DNA of 64,000 nt from Pseudonocardia nigra (GTDB taxonomy: Bacteria > Actinomycetota > Actinomycetes > Mycobacteriales > Pseudonocardiaceae). The translations under genes and the position numbers were made by a program. This document shows, in pieces, positions 1-10,094 of the stretch. Every line of letters begins with the position of its first letter. The stretch's first letter is position 1. The notes beneath the pieces are model-generated. The model saw only the letters and a list, made by a program, of their open reading frames with translations, did no database searches and was not told the origin of the DNA. Location: contig NZ_JAHKRK010000008.1 of the NCBI RefSeq assembly GCF_019396355.1, positions 1-64,000 on the forward strand, read 5' to 3'.

Positions 1-847
1 CGTTCACGCGCGGCGCGGGCGCCGCAACGGCCGTCGACGCCTGCTCGTCGGCCCGCCGCGGCAGCGGCGCCGCCATGGCCGGGCGGAGGGGCCGGACCGG
101 CGCCGAGGGCGGCGGGAGCAGCGCGGGCACGATCGGCAGGGCCGGATCGGTGGCCGTGGCCGGTTCTGCCGGCGGGGAGTCGACGGCCGCGATGACGGCC
201 GTGGCCCACGCGGCGTGCCCGACGTCGTCGAGGTGCACGGAGTCGCGGCGCGGGCGGGTCGGCAGCACCGCGACGCGGAGCCGGTGGCGCTCGGCCTCCT
301 CCCGGATCACCGCGTCGAACGGGTGGCGCATCCCGCCACGGGTGGGGCGGATCGTGCCGACGACCGAGCCGGTGGGCAGCGCGGCGAAGACCCCGCGCAG
401 AGCGCTCTCCATCCCGGGGGTGTGCCGGGTCAGGTCCTCCGTCCCGATGATGCAGCTGACCAGCGCGGCGGGCTCCTCCGCGGTGAGCGCGGCGAGCTCG
501 GGCAGCTGCCTGCCGAGCACGTCGGCCACCCCGGCCCCGGCGCGCGACAGGTTGACCACGCGCCACGCGTCGCGGCGGCGCAGCAGCTCGTGCACGACGC
601 CGACGTAGCCGACCTCGCGGGTGGTGGCGCCGATCCCCTGGCTGGCCGAGTCGCCGAGCACGATCCACAGCGGCCCGCTCGCCTGCCGGGCCTCGAGGTT
701 GGCCGCGGCCCACTCGTCGGCGAACGCGCGGACCTGCAACCTGCGCGCCGACGCCCCGGGCAGCAGCCCGCCGAGGAACCGCTCGCCACCCGCCTTCGCG
801 CGGCGTGCGGCCGCACGCATCCGGGGAACCTGCGGGGGAGAGCTCAT
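1..847 (-). CDS. SGNH/GDSL-family hydrolase (partial, runs off left edge)
   Basis: About 282 residues are visible and the C-terminus lies outside the window. Block I reads VLGDSASQG with nucleophile Ser67. The block II Gly is in NLSRAGAG near residue 104. The block III position reads IGTED (residues 134-138) instead of the usual GxND. Block V is HLDDVGHAAW with Asp208 and His211. SGNH enzymes are esterases or lipases acting on small esters, lipids or acetylated glycans; the substrate here cannot be read. The N-terminus is basic with no signal peptide. After the core the chain becomes Pro/Ala-rich, so a disordered tail is likely. The ATG at 847 is the natural start. The gene is divergent from the acyl-CoA synthetase across a 224-nt gap in which I see no clear motif. 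Confidence 0.8.
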   Translation of the reverse strand, partial: MSSPPQVPRMRAAARRAKAGGERFLGGLLPGASARRLQVRAFADEWAAANLEARQASGPLWIVLGDSASQGIGATTREVGYVGVVHELLRRRDAWRVVNLSRAGAGVADVLGRQLPELAALTAEEPAALVSCIIGTEDLTRHTPGMESALRGVFAALPTGSVVGTIRPTRGGMRHPFDAVIREEAERHRLRVAVLPTRPRRDSVHLDDVGHAAWATAVIAAVDSPPAEPATATDPALPIVPALLPPPSAPVRPLRPAMAAPLPRRADEQASTAVAAPAPRVN

Positions 848-1071
848 GGGGACTCCGAGCGATCGGCGCCTGGCGTCGGCGGCACGAGGTGGGGGAGGTC
901 ACCGTAGCCATACCGTGATCCTTCGGGCCGGGCGGGTCCGACCCGGCGATCACCGTGCGGTACTCGGAGCGGACCGAGATCGAGAGGTTCTCCTCGGCCC
1001 CACGCCTGGCTACGATCCGGACTCCCGCTGTGCCCCGCGCCACACCGCCCACCGACGCGCCGGGAGGCCCC

Positions 1072-2631
1072 ATGACCAGCCAGCTCACCGACTTCACGGC
1101 GATCCTCGCCCGGTGGGAGGCCGAGCGGCCCGACGCGGTCGCGCTGACCTACGGCGGAGTGGACCGCACGTGGGCGGAGCTGGCCCTGCGGGTGCGGCGG
1201 AACGCGGCGGCGCAGCGGGCGACCGGGCTCGTCCCCGGTGACCGGCTCGCCGTCCTCGACCTCAACCACCCGTCGTGCCTGGAGCTGACGCTGGCGTGCG
1301 CCCAGGTCGGCACCGCCAACGCGGTCGTCAACTTCCGGCTGGCGCCGCCGGAGATCGTCTACGTCATCAACGACGCCGCCGCGCGGATCCTGTTCGTGGG
1401 GCCGGAGTTCGCCGCGGCGGTCGAGCAGGTACGGGACAAGCTCCCCACCGTCGAGCGCGTGATCCGGGTCGGCGGGGAGGACGACGAGTACGAGGCATGG
1501 CTCGCCGCCCACGACCCGGACCCCGAGGTGTACCCCGCAGGCCCGGACGACTGCTTCGTGCAGCTCTACACGTCGGGCACCACGGGTTTCCCGAAGGGCG
1601 CGATGCTCACCCACCGCGCGATGCTGGCGCACGCCGCCAACGTCGCGACCGACTTCGACCTCGACCCGGGCGCGCGGGTACAGGTGGCGATGCCGCTGTT
1701 CCACGTCGGCGGCACGAGCTACGCGCTGCTCGCGATCTCCTGCGGCGCGCGCATCCTCATGATGCGGATGCCCGATCCGGCCGCCGCCCTGGAGATGCTC
1801 GAGCGCGAACGGATCACGCACACGTTCCTCGTGCCCGCACTGCTGGCCGCGATGGTGCAGGTGCCGGGCGCCGCCGAGCGGGACTACTCCGCGCTCACGG
1901 CCCTGTCCTACGGCGCCTCGCCGATGCCGCTGCCGGTGATGCGGGCGTGCCTGGAGCTCTTCCCCGGCGTCATGCACCAGGTGTACGGGATGACCGAGGC
2001 GGGCGGCGTGGTCAGCTCGCTGGGCCCGGAGGACCACGAGAACCCCGCCGCCGAGCACCGGCTGATCTCCGCGGGGACCCCGATCCACGGCGTCGAGATC
2101 GAGATCCGCGACCCGGCCACCGGCGATCCCGTCCCCACCGGCGAGCCGGGCGAGATCTGGGTGCGCACCGAACAGCTGATGGGCGGCTACTGGGGCAAGC
2201 CGGACGCGACGGCCGCCGCGATCACCCCGGACGGCTGGCTGCGCTCCGGCGACGGCGGGCACATCGACGCCGACGGGTACGTCTACGTCACCGACCGGAT
2301 CAAGGACATGATCATCAGCGGTGGGGAGAACATCTACCCCGCCGAGATCGAGCGCGTGCTCGCGGAACACCCGGCGGTGGGCGACGTCGCGGTGATCGGG
2401 GTTCCCGACGAGCGGTGGGGCGAGGTGCCCAAGGCGATCGTCGTACCGGCGGCCGGCGGGGAGTTCGACGTCGCCGCGCTGCTCACGTACTGCGCGCAGC
2501 ACCTGGCCTCGTTCAAGTGCCCGAAGTCGGTGGACGTGCTCGACGAGCTACCGCGCAACCCCACCGGCAAGGTGCTCAAGAAGGAGCTGCGCAAGCCGTA
2601 CTGGGAGGGCCGGGAGCGCCAGGTGGTGTGA
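1072..2631 (+). CDS. Acyl-CoA synthetase (FadD-like, ANL superfamily)
   Basis: 519-residue adenylate-forming enzyme that activates a carboxylic acid with ATP and transfers it to CoA. The family signatures are complete and in order. The phosphate-binding loop YTSGTTGFPKGAM starts at residue 166, YGMTEAGG at 305, the hinge region DRIKDMIISGGENIYPAEIE ends near 427, and the C-terminal PTGKVLKK carries the catalytic Lys500. The ATG at 1072 is preferred over an upstream in-frame GTG at 955 because the well-conserved N-terminal region begins there and GGGAGG lies just upstream. The length is typical for medium/long-chain or aryl-acid CoA ligases. Specificity cannot be read from motifs. It appears monocistronic. 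Confidence 0.9.
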   Translation: MTSQLTDFTAILARWEAERPDAVALTYGGVDRTWAELALRVRRNAAAQRATGLVPGDRLAVLDLNHPSCLELTLACAQVGTANAVVNFRLAPPEIVYVINDAAARILFVGPEFAAAVEQVRDKLPTVERVIRVGGEDDEYEAWLAAHDPDPEVYPAGPDDCFVQLYTSGTTGFPKGAMLTHRAMLAHAANVATDFDLDPGARVQVAMPLFHVGGTSYALLAISCGARILMMRMPDPAAALEMLERERITHTFLVPALLAAMVQVPGAAERDYSALTALSYGASPMPLPVMRACLELFPGVMHQVYGMTEAGGVVSSLGPEDHENPAAEHRLISAGTPIHGVEIEIRDPATGDPVPTGEPGEIWVRTEQLMGGYWGKPDATAAAITPDGWLRSGDGGHIDADGYVYVTDRIKDMIISGGENIYPAEIERVLAEHPAVGDVAVIGVPDERWGEVPKAIVVPAAGGEFDVAALLTYCAQHLASFKCPKSVDVLDELPRNPTGKVLKKELRKPYWEGRERQVV

Positions 2632-2698
2632 CCCGGGCGGCGTCGGGGGAGCGCGCGGCAGGAAGTGGTGAATGGGGGCGCGACGGGTCCGTGCGCGG

Positions 2699-3148
2699 TC
2701 AGAAGCCGAACGCGCTGATCGCGGGCAGGGTGCCGGTGCGCAGGCCGTCGAGGACGAACCGCTCGTGCGGGACGACGGGCTCGGGCAGCGCGTCGAGGGT
2801 GCACCAGCGCAGCTCGGCCGCCTTCGCCGCTTCCATCAGGCACGGGTCGCCGGTCCAGCGGCTGCAGGTGAAGAAGAAGTCGACGCGCTCGTCGATCGGT
2901 TGGTGGTTGCCGTGGGTGCGGTGCATCGCGGTGAGCGGCACCAGGTCGGCCTGGTCGATCCGGACGCCCAGCTCCTCCGCCGCCTCCCGGCACGCGGCGG
3001 CGAACGCCGACTCGTCGGCCTCGACGTGCCCGGCCGCCGCCGACGCCCAGTGCTCGTCCATGTAGCCCGTGCCGCGGCGCAGCTGGAGCAGCACCTCGTC
3101 GCCACGTCGGAGCAGGACGTACGCGGCCGGGACGACGCGGAACCTCAC
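2699..3148 (-). CDS. Nudix hydrolase
   Basis: Roughly 149-residue Nudix protein. The Nudix box is visible as GHVEADESAFAAACREAAEE followed by LGV, which fits the Gx5Ex7REUxEExGU pattern that binds Mg2+ for pyrophosphate hydrolysis. The N-terminus VRFRVVPAAYVLLRRGDEVL forms the first strands of the fold. I chose the GTG at 3148; an in-frame ATG at 3175 would add nine residues that look non-conserved. The substrate is unknown; many actinobacterial paralogues act as housecleaning NTP or ADP-ribose hydrolases. It is convergent with the acyl-CoA synthetase and lies downstream, on the same strand, of the ArsR gene pair. Confidence 0.85.
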   Translation of the reverse strand: MRFRVVPAAYVLLRRGDEVLLQLRRGTGYMDEHWASAAAGHVEADESAFAAACREAAEELGVRIDQADLVPLTAMHRTHGNHQPIDERVDFFFTCSRWTGDPCLMEAAKAAELRWCTLDALPEPVVPHERFVLDGLRTGTLPAISAFGF

Positions 3149-3181
3149 GTGCGGCGACCTTAGTGGGCATCGCACCGGCGA

Positions 3182-3397
3182 TCAGGAGCGCATTGGTGCG
3201 TCGAAGAGTCCGGGCGCCCACGCCGCGGCCCGCGGCCGCGACGCCCACCACAGCCGCGCGTAGAGCCGCAGCAGGCAGGATGGACCGGTGCCGGTGCTCC
3301 GACGGGCGGCGCACCGGAGGCGGTGCGCCGCGGCGGCAGCTTCCAGGTCCTGGCGGCGCAGCTGCGCGAAGTGCTCGAGCGGGTCCATCGGGTTCAT
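3182..3397 (-). CDS. Small protein translationally coupled to ArsR-type regulator
   Basis: 71-residue open frame whose ATG at 3397 overlaps the stop of the regulator gene as ATGA. GAAGGA lies directly upstream, so translational coupling is likely. The N-terminal part (MNPMDPLEHFAQLRRQDLEA) looks like an amphipathic helix. The rest is Arg-, Ala- and Trp-rich (RLYARLWWASRPRAAAW). There is no transmembrane span or metal motif that I can defend, and I do not recognise the family. The case for reality is the coupling geometry and shared operon; compositional evidence is weak at this length. Confidence 0.45.
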   Translation of the reverse strand: MNPMDPLEHFAQLRRQDLEAAAAAHRLRCAARRSTGTGPSCLLRLYARLWWASRPRAAAWAPGLFDAPMRS

Positions 3398-3978
3398 TCC
3401 TTCCTCGGCAGGGTCTGCGGGAAGTAGGTCGCGAGGAACAGCCGTACGGCCCGGGAGCCTTCGGGTCGCAGCCCCGGATTCTCGAGGCGGTCCCAGTAGC
3501 GATCGAGGATCGCCGCGAACTCCGCGGACACCTGCTCCAGCTCCTCGACCGTCAGGTAGGTGATGGTCGCCCGGTGCGCCGGGACGCGCCGCCATTCGTC
3601 GGGCTCGCGATCACGGCGCCGGACATACTCCTTCATGCGGCCGAGCTCGAAGTCCAGGAAGACCTCCGTCAGCGTCTTGGCCGCCAGCATGCCCTCCGGC
3701 TCCAGGCCCTCGCTGGCCCAGCTCTGGTCGTACTTGACCAGCTTCCACGGCTTCTCCCGCCCCTGCCCGCCGTCGGCCTGCTCCACGAACCCGTATTTGG
3801 CCAGCATGTTCAGGTGGTACGAGCAGCTCGCCACGCTCTCGCCCGTGTACTCGGCACAGCGCGTGGCCGTGGCCGTCGACTCGAGCCCCAGCAGCTCGAT
3901 GAGCTTCCAGCGCATGGGGTGGGACAGCGCGCGCAACGCCTTGGGATCGGTGATACGTCCCGGCAGGTCCTCGGTCAC
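3394..3978 (-). CDS. ArsR-family winged-helix transcriptional regulator
   Basis: 194 residues. The N-terminal winged helix-turn-helix begins ITDPKALRALSHPMRWKLIE, the classic ArsR start. The recognition-helix region is ESVASCSYHLNMLAKYGFVE. A C-terminal segment of about 110 residues includes ITYLTVEELEQVSAEF and is of the kind seen in actinobacterial ArsR-like regulators of oxidoreductase genes. No ELCVCDL-type metal motif is present, so this is probably not a metal sensor. The GTG at 3978 is preferred; an upstream TTG at 4029 would place the start inside the operator-like palindrome. Divergent from the F420-type oxidoreductase, which is the obvious regulatory target. Confidence 0.85.
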   Translation of the reverse strand: MTEDLPGRITDPKALRALSHPMRWKLIELLGLESTATATRCAEYTGESVASCSYHLNMLAKYGFVEQADGGQGREKPWKLVKYDQSWASEGLEPEGMLAAKTLTEVFLDFELGRMKEYVRRRDREPDEWRRVPAHRATITYLTVEELEQVSAEFAAILDRYWDRLENPGLRPEGSRAVRLFLATYFPQTLPRKE

Positions 3979-3993
3979 GGGAGTCAAGATAGC

Positions 3994-4029
3994 TTGCGCA
4001 ACATCTCTTGAGTAAGACTCCTTGCGCAA
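3994..4029. promoter_or_regulatory. Two TTGCGCAA palindromes between divergent genes
   Basis: The perfect palindrome TTGCGCAA occurs at 3994-4001 and again at 4022-4029, 28 bp apart centre to centre. Both lie in the 97-bp divergent region between the ArsR gene (start 3978) and the oxidoreductase (start 4076). This is the expected position for an autoregulatory ArsR operator. The second copy extends to CTTGCGCAAG. The assignment to this regulator is an inference from position. Confidence 0.6.
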
Positions 4030-4075
4030 GGAACGCTTCTTGACTCGCCGGTAACCCCTGCGCTAGACCCGGCGG

Positions 4076-5107
4076 ATGCTGCTCTCCACGCAACTCCAGT
4101 ACGGCGACGACCCGATCCGGAACGCCGAGGCGGTGGTGGCGTTGGAGCAGGCGGGCCTGGACGTCGTCTGGGTCGCGGAGGCCTACAGCTACGACGCCGT
4201 GTCGCTGATGGGGTACCTCGCGGCCCGCACCGAGCGGGTGCAGATCGGCTCGGGGATCCTCCCGATCTACAGCCGCACCCCGACCCTCACCGCGATGACG
4301 GCCGCCGGGCTGGACGCACTGTCGGGTGGGCGCGCGATCCTCGGGCTCGGAGCGTCCGGGCCGCAGGTGATCGAGGGCTTCCACGGCGTCCCGTACGACA
4401 AGCCGATCGCGCGCACCCGCGAGATCATCGAGATCTGCCGGAAGGTCTGGCGCCGGGAGCGGCTCACCAACGACGGCCTCTACAAGATCCCCCTGCCGGA
4501 GGGCCAGGGCACCGGCCTGGGCAAGCCGCTGAAGCTGATCAACCACCCGCAGCGGGCCGACATCCCGATCTGGGTCGCCTCCTTGGGCGACAAGAACGTG
4601 GAGATGACCGCGGAGCTGGCGAACGGGTGGCTGCCGCACGCCATGATCCCGGAGAAGATGCGGGAGGTGTTCGGCCCCGCGCTGGACGCGGGGTTCGCCA
4701 AGCGGGCCGCGGAGCTCGGGCCGCTGCAGATCACCGGGGGCGGCATCCTCGCGCTCGAGGAGGAGATGTTCGAACCGGCCCGGCAGCTCGCCCGCGGGAT
4801 GTACGCGCTCTACATCGGCGGGATGGGCGCGCGCGGCCGCAACTTCTACAACACCGTCTTCTCCCGCCAGGGCTACCCGGACGAGGCGAAGATCGTGCAG
4901 GACCTGTACCTCGACGGGCGGAAGGAGGAGGCGGCCGCCACGCTCCCCGCCGACTTCATCGACAAGGTCACGCTCATCGGCCCGCCGTCGCACGTGCGGG
5001 AGCGGATCGCCGCTCTGCAGGAGGTCGGGGTGACGCACCTGCACGTGAACCCGATCAGCAACGACGCCCCGAAGCTGATCTCCCAGGTCAAGGAGTGGAT
5101 CGCCTGA
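4076..5107 (+). CDS. LLM-class F420-dependent oxidoreductase
   Basis: 343-residue luciferase-like (bacterial luciferase/F420) TIM-barrel protein. Typical elements are AVVALEQAGLDVVWVAEAYS near the N-terminus, TERVQIGSGILPIYSRTP, LDALSGGRAILGLGASGPQV, and a C-terminal VTHLHVNPIS strand. LLM actinobacterial enzymes of this length usually use coenzyme F420 for hydride transfer to or from small organic substrates; FMN cannot be excluded from the sequence. The substrate is unknown. The gene is divergent from the ArsR gene with two palindromes between them, which suggests induction by a substrate-like signal. Confidence 0.85.
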   Translation: MLLSTQLQYGDDPIRNAEAVVALEQAGLDVVWVAEAYSYDAVSLMGYLAARTERVQIGSGILPIYSRTPTLTAMTAAGLDALSGGRAILGLGASGPQVIEGFHGVPYDKPIARTREIIEICRKVWRRERLTNDGLYKIPLPEGQGTGLGKPLKLINHPQRADIPIWVASLGDKNVEMTAELANGWLPHAMIPEKMREVFGPALDAGFAKRAAELGPLQITGGGILALEEEMFEPARQLARGMYALYIGGMGARGRNFYNTVFSRQGYPDEAKIVQDLYLDGRKEEAAATLPADFIDKVTLIGPPSHVRERIAALQEVGVTHLHVNPISNDAPKLISQVKEWIA

Positions 5108-5136
5108 CGGTCCCCGCGGCACGGGCGCGCGCCCGT

Positions 5137-5213
5137 GCGCCCCGTCTTCGCCCATGCCCCCCTCCTCGGTCCGTGCCCCCCGTCGACGGAGCGCGTGGCC
5201 GCACACGGGGTGC
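5137..5213. repeat. GTCGAC-centred ladder element, copy A (19-nt period)
   Basis: G/C-rich 7-mer arms recur at an exact 19-nt period: 5137 (GCGCCCC), 5156 and 5175 (GCCCCCC) on the left. Then comes the core GTCGAC at 5182-5187, then inverted arms at 5188 (GGAGCGC) and 5207 (GGGGTGC). Each arm is separated from the next by 12 nt of diverged spacer. The same layout recurs at 52.5 kb and, with 8-nt arms, at 22.9 kb. It lies in the 273-nt gap between the oxidoreductase and the CU044-like gene, where no gene is evident. Confidence 0.65.
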
Positions 5214-5380
5214 ACGGACCGCGAGGGAGGTCGGGACCTGCGGCGCGAGGGCGACGGCCGGGCCGTGTCCGCGGTCCGGCTCCCCTGCACCCGATCGGAC
5301 GAGGGGGACCCCGTGCACATGACGGAAGGTCACCAGACCACACTCCGAGGTGACGGATCCCCGACCGGCAGGAGCCCGCG

Positions 5381-6174
5381 TTGCTCGACCTCGCCATCGC
5401 CGTGTCCGATCGACCGGTGGCGCCGCATCAGTACACCTACGTCGAGACGCACGCGTGGTGGCTGGGGAGCTTCGGCCCCCACCAGCACCTCACCGAGCAG
5501 CGGCTGCGGCTGTGGGTACCCGCCCAGCCCGAGCGCGACTGGCTGCTGGACCGGGAGCTGACCGGGGCGCAGCGCTGGCTCACCGGCTCGGCCGACGAGG
5601 CCCGATCCGACGGGTTCGACCTGCGCGACATCGCCCCGATCGGCCGGTTCCGGGCCCCGCACGGCAACTTCGACGCCGCGCTGCCCGACGAGCTGTTCGA
5701 CGAGTCCCTCGAGGCCGTCTGCGCCGCGCCGCAGCCGCCGCGCCGCGGCAGCTGGCAGTCGCCCACCGTCGACTTCCTCACCACGCTGCCCCGCGACCCG
5801 GCGGCGCTGCTGGCCCGGCTCGTCGAGGACAACCCCGGCAGCTGGTTCGGCCCGTTCACCGCCGCGGTCACGGCACTGCGCACCGGCATCGTCCCCGCCG
5901 AGCTGCGCGCCGCGTTCTACCGGGCGGTCACGGGCCTGCCCGGCGTGACGTTCACCGAGGGCGCGGTGAACATCGACGGGCTCGAGTGCCTCGCGCTCGT
6001 CCAGGACGCGGGCCGCACCCGCACCGAGCTCATGATCGACCCGGACGACGGCCAGTTCGCCGGCGAGCGCGACACGCGCGCATCGACTCCCGGTGCGGGC
6101 TCCCCACCGGCACGGTCATCAGCACGACGGCGGTGCGCACCGCCGTCGTCGACGGCCTCGGGAAACTCCCGTAG
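5381..6174 (+). pseudogene. CU044_5270-like protein, truncated and frameshifted
   Basis: Reads as the extracytoplasmic part of the CU044_5270 family (APHQYTYVETHAWW, WFGPFTAAVTALRTGIVP, LPGVTFTEGAVNIDG). These proteins usually sit beside an ECF sigma factor and have an N-terminal cytoplasmic part and a membrane span; both are absent here. A TTG at 5381 with GGAG upstream opens the frame. Near 6075-6085, in a CGCGCG run, the frame is lost. The family ending (CGLPTGTVISTTAVRTAVVDG, split by the shift) continues in the -1 frame to a TAG at 6174, as expected from a 1-nt deletion. Without the shift the frame runs on to 6232 with an unrelated tail. Probably a decaying gene; a base-call error could explain the shift but not the missing N-terminus. 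Confidence 0.65.
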
Positions 6175-6287
6175 GCGTGATGCCGACTACCAGGTGCGTA
6201 GCGCGGTACCAGCCCGGCACGCCGAGGACTAACCTGGCGGGCAGTCCTCGGCGATGACGATGCGATCCGATCAAGGCGGTCCTCAGC

Positions 6288-9200
6288 GTGTCCAGCAGCA
6301 GTACCTCGAACCAGGCAGGCCAGTTCGGCCCCAACGAGTGGCTCGTCGAGGAGATGTACCAACGTTTCCTCGACGACCCGGCCACGGTCGACCCGGCCTG
6401 GCACGAGTTCTTCGCCGACTACCGCCCCGCTGACGCAACCGGATCGGGCGCGCCCGAGGGCAACGGCGCGCCGGCCGGCCCCGCCGACGACACCCAGCGG
6501 TCCACCGCCCCGCACACCCCCGCCCCCACGCCCACGGCCGAGCCCGCCGAGCCCACCGAGCGCAGGCGGGTGGCCGACCGCACGGCGATGACGCCGCCGC
6601 CCGCCGCCGACGCCAACGGCACCGGGGCCGGGCAGAAGACCCCGCCGCAGAAGCCCGCCGCCAAGGCGAGTGCGCCGGCCAAGCCGGCAGCGGGCAGCAC
6701 CTCGCAGGCGGCCAAGCCCGCCGCCGACAGCGGCGACGGCGCCCGCACGACACTGCGTGGCGCGGCGAACGCCGTCGTCAAGAACATGAACGCCTCGCTC
6801 ACGGTCCCCACCGCCACGAGCGTCCGCGCGGTACCGGCCAAGCTGCTGGCCGACAACCGCGTCGTCATCAACAACCAGCTCCAGCGCACGCGCGGCGGCA
6901 AGATCTCGTTCACGCACCTGATCGGCTTCGCCGTGGTGCGCGCGCTCGCCGACTTCCCGGTGATGAACCGCCACTTCACCGAGGAGAACGGCAAGCCGAC
7001 CGTCGTCCAGCCCGACCACGTCAACCTCGGGCTCGCCATCGACCTGCCGGGCAAGAACGGCCAGCGGTCGCTCGTCGTCGTCTCGATCAAGGGCTGCGAG
7101 TCGATGAACTTCGCCCAGTTCTGGTCGGCGTACGAGGACATCGTCCGCAAGGCCCGCAACGGGAACCTGCAGGCCGAGGACTTCGCGGGTACCACGATCA
7201 GCCTCACCAACCCCGGCACGCTCGGCACCAACCACTCCGTGCCGCGGCTCATGCAGGGCCAGGGCGCGATCATCGGCGTCGGCGCGATGGAGTACCCGGC
7301 CGAGTTCCAGGGCGCGAGCGAGGAGCGGCTGGCCGAGATCGGCGTCAGCAAGATCATCACGCTGACCTCCACCTACGACCACCGGATCATCCAGGGCGCG
7401 GAGTCGGGCGACTTCCTGCGCCGGGTGCACCGGCTGCTGCTCGGCGAGGACGCCTTCTACGACCAGATCTTCACGTCGCTGCGGGTGCCCTACGAGCCCG
7501 TCCGCTGGGTGCAGGACATCCCGGAGGGCGCGGTCGACAAGACCGCCAGGGTGATCGAGCTGATCGACGCCTACCGCACGCGCGGCCACCTCATGGCCGA
7601 CACCGACCCGCTCAACTACCGCCAGCGCCGCCACCCCGACCTCGACGTGCTGTCCCACGGCCTCACCCTGTGGGACCTCGACCGCGAGTTCGCCGTCGGC
7701 GGCTTCGGCGGTCAGCAGCACATGAAGCTGCGCGACGTGCTCGGCCTGCTGCGCGACTCCTACTGCCGCACCATCGGCACGGAGTACATGCACATCGCCG
7801 ACCCGGACCAGCGCACCTGGCTCCAGGAGCGCATCGAGGTCCCGCACCAGAAGCCCAACTCGGCCGAGCAGAAGTACGTGCTGTCCAAGCTCAACGCGGC
7901 CGAGGCGTTCGAGACGTTCCTGCAGACCAAGTACGTCGGGCAGAAGCGGTTCTCGCTCGAGGGCGGCGAGACCGTCATCCCGCTGCTCGACGCCGTGCTG
8001 GACAAGGCCGCCGAGCACGAGCTCGACGAGGTCGTCGTCGGCATGCCGCACCGCGGGCGGCTCAACGTGCTCGCCAACATCGTCGGCAAGCCGATCAGCC
8101 AGATCTTCCGCGAGTTCGAGGGCAACCTCGACCCCGGCCAGGCCCACGGCTCCGGCGACGTGAAGTACCACCTGGGCGCCGAGGGCAAGTACTTCCGGAT
8201 GTTCGGCGACGGCGAGACCGTGGTGTCGCTGGCGTCCAACCCGTCGCACCTCGAGGCCGTCGACCCGGTGCTCGAGGGCATCGTCCGCGCCAAGCAGGAC
8301 ATCCTCGACAAGGGCGAGGACGGTTTCACCGTCCTGCCGCTGATGCTGCACGGCGACGCCGCGTTCGCCGGCCAGGGCGTGGTGGCCGAGACCCTGAACC
8401 TCGCGCTGCTGCGCGGCTACCGCACCGGCGGCACCGTGCACGTCGTGATCAACAACCAGGTCGGCTTCACCACCGCGCCCGAGCACTCGCGCTCGTCGCA
8501 GTACTCCACCGACGTGGCGAAGATGATCGGCGCGCCGGTCTTCCACGTGAACGGCGACGACCCCGAGGCGTGCGTCTGGGTGGCCAAGCTCGCCGTCGAG
8601 TACCGGCAGCGCTGGAACAACGACGTCGTGATCGACATGATCTGCTACCGGCGCCGCGGGCACAACGAGGGCGACGACCCCTCGATGACCCAGCCGTCGA
8701 TGTACGACATCATCGACGCCAAGCGCAGCGTCCGGAAGATCTACACCGAGTCGCTGATCGGCCGCGGGGACATCTCCGTGGAGGAGGCCGAGCACGCGCT
8801 CAAGGACTTCTCCAACCAGCTGGAGCACGTGTTCAACGAGGTCCGCGAGCTGGAGAAGACCCCGCCGGCGCCGAGTCCTTCGGTGGAGCAGGAGCAGTCG
8901 GTCCCCAGCGACCTCGACACCTCGGTGCCGCTGGAGGTCGTCCACCGCATCGGCGACGCCCACGTCGAGCTGCCCGAGGGCTTCACCGTGCACCAGCGGG
9001 TCAAGCCGGTGCTGCAGAAGCGGGCCAAGATGTCCCGCGAGGGCAACGTCGACTGGGCCTTCGCGGAGCTGCTCGCCCTGGGCTCGCTCGCGATGGGCGG
9101 CAAGCTGATCCGCCTCTCCGGGCAGGACACCCGCCGCGGCACGTTCGTTCAGCGGCACTCCGTCGTGATCGACCGCAAGTCGGGCGAGGAGTACTACCCG

Positions 9201-10088
9201 CTGCGGAACCTGGCGGAGCACCAGGGGCGGTTCCTGCCCTACGACTCGGCGCTGTCGGAGTTCGCCGCCGTGGGCTTCGAGTACGGCTACTCGGTGGCCA
9301 ACCCCGAGGCGTTCGTGGCGTGGGAGGCGCAGTTCGGCGACTTCGTCAACGGCGCCCAGTCGATCATCGACGAGTTCATCTCGTCCGGCGAGGCCAAGTG
9401 GGGCCAGATGTCGGACGTGGTCCTCCTGCTCCCCCACGGGCTGGAGGGCCAGGGCCCCGACCACAGCTCGGGCCGCATCGAGCGGTTCCTCCAGCTGTGC
9501 GCCGAGGGCTCGATGACGGTCGCGGTGCCGTCGGAGCCGGCGAACTACTTCCACCTCCTGCGCCGGCACGCCCTCGACGGCGTCCGTCGTCCGCTGGTGG
9601 TGTTCACGCCGAAGTGGATGCTGCGCGCCAAGCAGGTCGTCAGCCAGCTCTCCGACTTCACCGGCAGCCGCTTCCGCACCGTCATCGACGACCCGCGCCA
9701 CCGCGAGTCCGACAGCCCCGCCTCGGGCGTGCGCAAGGTGCTGCTGTGCAGCGGCAAGATCTACTGGGAGCTGGCCGCGGCGCGCGAGAAGCGGGAGATC
9801 GAGGACAGCGCCCTCGTGCGGATCGAGCAGCTCTACCCGCTGCCCGACCGCCAGCTCGCGTCGGTGCTCGAGCGCTACCCCAACGCCGAGGACATCCGCT
9901 GGGTGCAGGAGGAGCCTGCCAACCAGGGGGCGTGGCCGTACTTCGGCCTGGAGCTGCCCGTGAAGGTGCCGCGGCTGGTCGGCATGAAGCGGATCTCGCG
10001 GCGCCGGATGGCCGCTCCGGCCGCCGGCTCGTCCAAGGTGCACGAGGTGGAGCAGGCCGCCCTGATCGACTCCGCATTCGAGGACTGA
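6288..10088 (+). CDS. kgd: Multifunctional 2-oxoglutarate metabolism enzyme (Kgd / SucA-type)
   Basis: 1266-residue E2o-E1o fusion characteristic of Actinobacteria. The N-terminus has the E1 docking motif [19 protein letters not shown]. An Ala/Pro/Lys-rich linker covers roughly residues 45-150. A succinyltransferase-like catalytic domain ends with [13 protein letters not shown] (His365). The thiamine-diphosphate-dependent E1 domain carries [27 protein letters not shown] (His688) and [13 protein letters not shown]. It decarboxylates 2-oxoglutarate in the TCA cycle, and can give succinic semialdehyde, 2-hydroxy-3-oxoadipate or, with E2/E3 partners, succinyl-CoA. GTG start at 6288. In this group activity is governed by GarA and acetyl-CoA; neither gene is in the window. 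Confidence 0.96.
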   Translation: MSSSSTSNQAGQFGPNEWLVEEMYQRFLDDPATVDPAWHEFFADYRPADATGSGAPEGNGAPAGPADDTQRSTAPHTPAPTPTAEPAEPTERRRVADRTAMTPPPAADANGTGAGQKTPPQKPAAKASAPAKPAAGSTSQAAKPAADSGDGARTTLRGAANAVVKNMNASLTVPTATSVRAVPAKLLADNRVVINNQLQRTRGGKISFTHLIGFAVVRALADFPVMNRHFTEENGKPTVVQPDHVNLGLAIDLPGKNGQRSLVVVSIKGCESMNFAQFWSAYEDIVRKARNGNLQAEDFAGTTISLTNPGTLGTNHSVPRLMQGQGAIIGVGAMEYPAEFQGASEERLAEIGVSKIITLTSTYDHRIIQGAESGDFLRRVHRLLLGEDAFYDQIFTSLRVPYEPVRWVQDIPEGAVDKTARVIELIDAYRTRGHLMADTDPLNYRQRRHPDLDVLSHGLTLWDLDREFAVGGFGGQQHMKLRDVLGLLRDSYCRTIGTEYMHIADPDQRTWLQERIEVPHQKPNSAEQKYVLSKLNAAEAFETFLQTKYVGQKRFSLEGGETVIPLLDAVLDKAAEHELDEVVVGMPHRGRLNVLANIVGKPISQIFREFEGNLDPGQAHGSGDVKYHLGAEGKYFRMFGDGETVVSLASNPSHLEAVDPVLEGIVRAKQDILDKGEDGFTVLPLMLHGDAAFAGQGVVAETLNLALLRGYRTGGTVHVVINNQVGFTTAPEHSRSSQYSTDVAKMIGAPVFHVNGDDPEACVWVAKLAVEYRQRWNNDVVIDMICYRRRGHNEGDDPSMTQPSMYDIIDAKRSVRKIYTESLIGRGDISVEEAEHALKDFSNQLEHVFNEVRELEKTPPAPSPSVEQEQSVPSDLDTSVPLEVVHRIGDAHVELPEGFTVHQRVKPVLQKRAKMSREGNVDWAFAELLALGSLAMGGKLIRLSGQDTRRGTFVQRHSVVIDRKSGEEYYPLRNLAEHQGRFLPYDSALSEFAAVGFEYGYSVANPEAFVAWEAQFGDFVNGAQSIIDEFISSGEAKWGQMSDVVLLLPHGLEGQGPDHSSGRIERFLQLCAEGSMTVAVPSEPANYFHLLRRHALDGVRRPLVVFTPKWMLRAKQVVSQLSDFTGSRFRTVIDDPRHRESDSPASGVRKVLLCSGKIYWELAAAREKREIEDSALVRIEQLYPLPDRQLASVLERYPNAEDIRWVQEEPANQGAWPYFGLELPVKVPRLVGMKRISRRRMAAPAAGSSKVHEVEQAALIDSAFED

Positions 10089-10094
10089 CCGCGG

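Noticed and set aside
3979-4029. TTG at 4029 as start of the ArsR gene
   Set aside because: It would place the start codon inside the operator-like palindrome and add non-conserved residues; the GTG at 3978 fits the family start.
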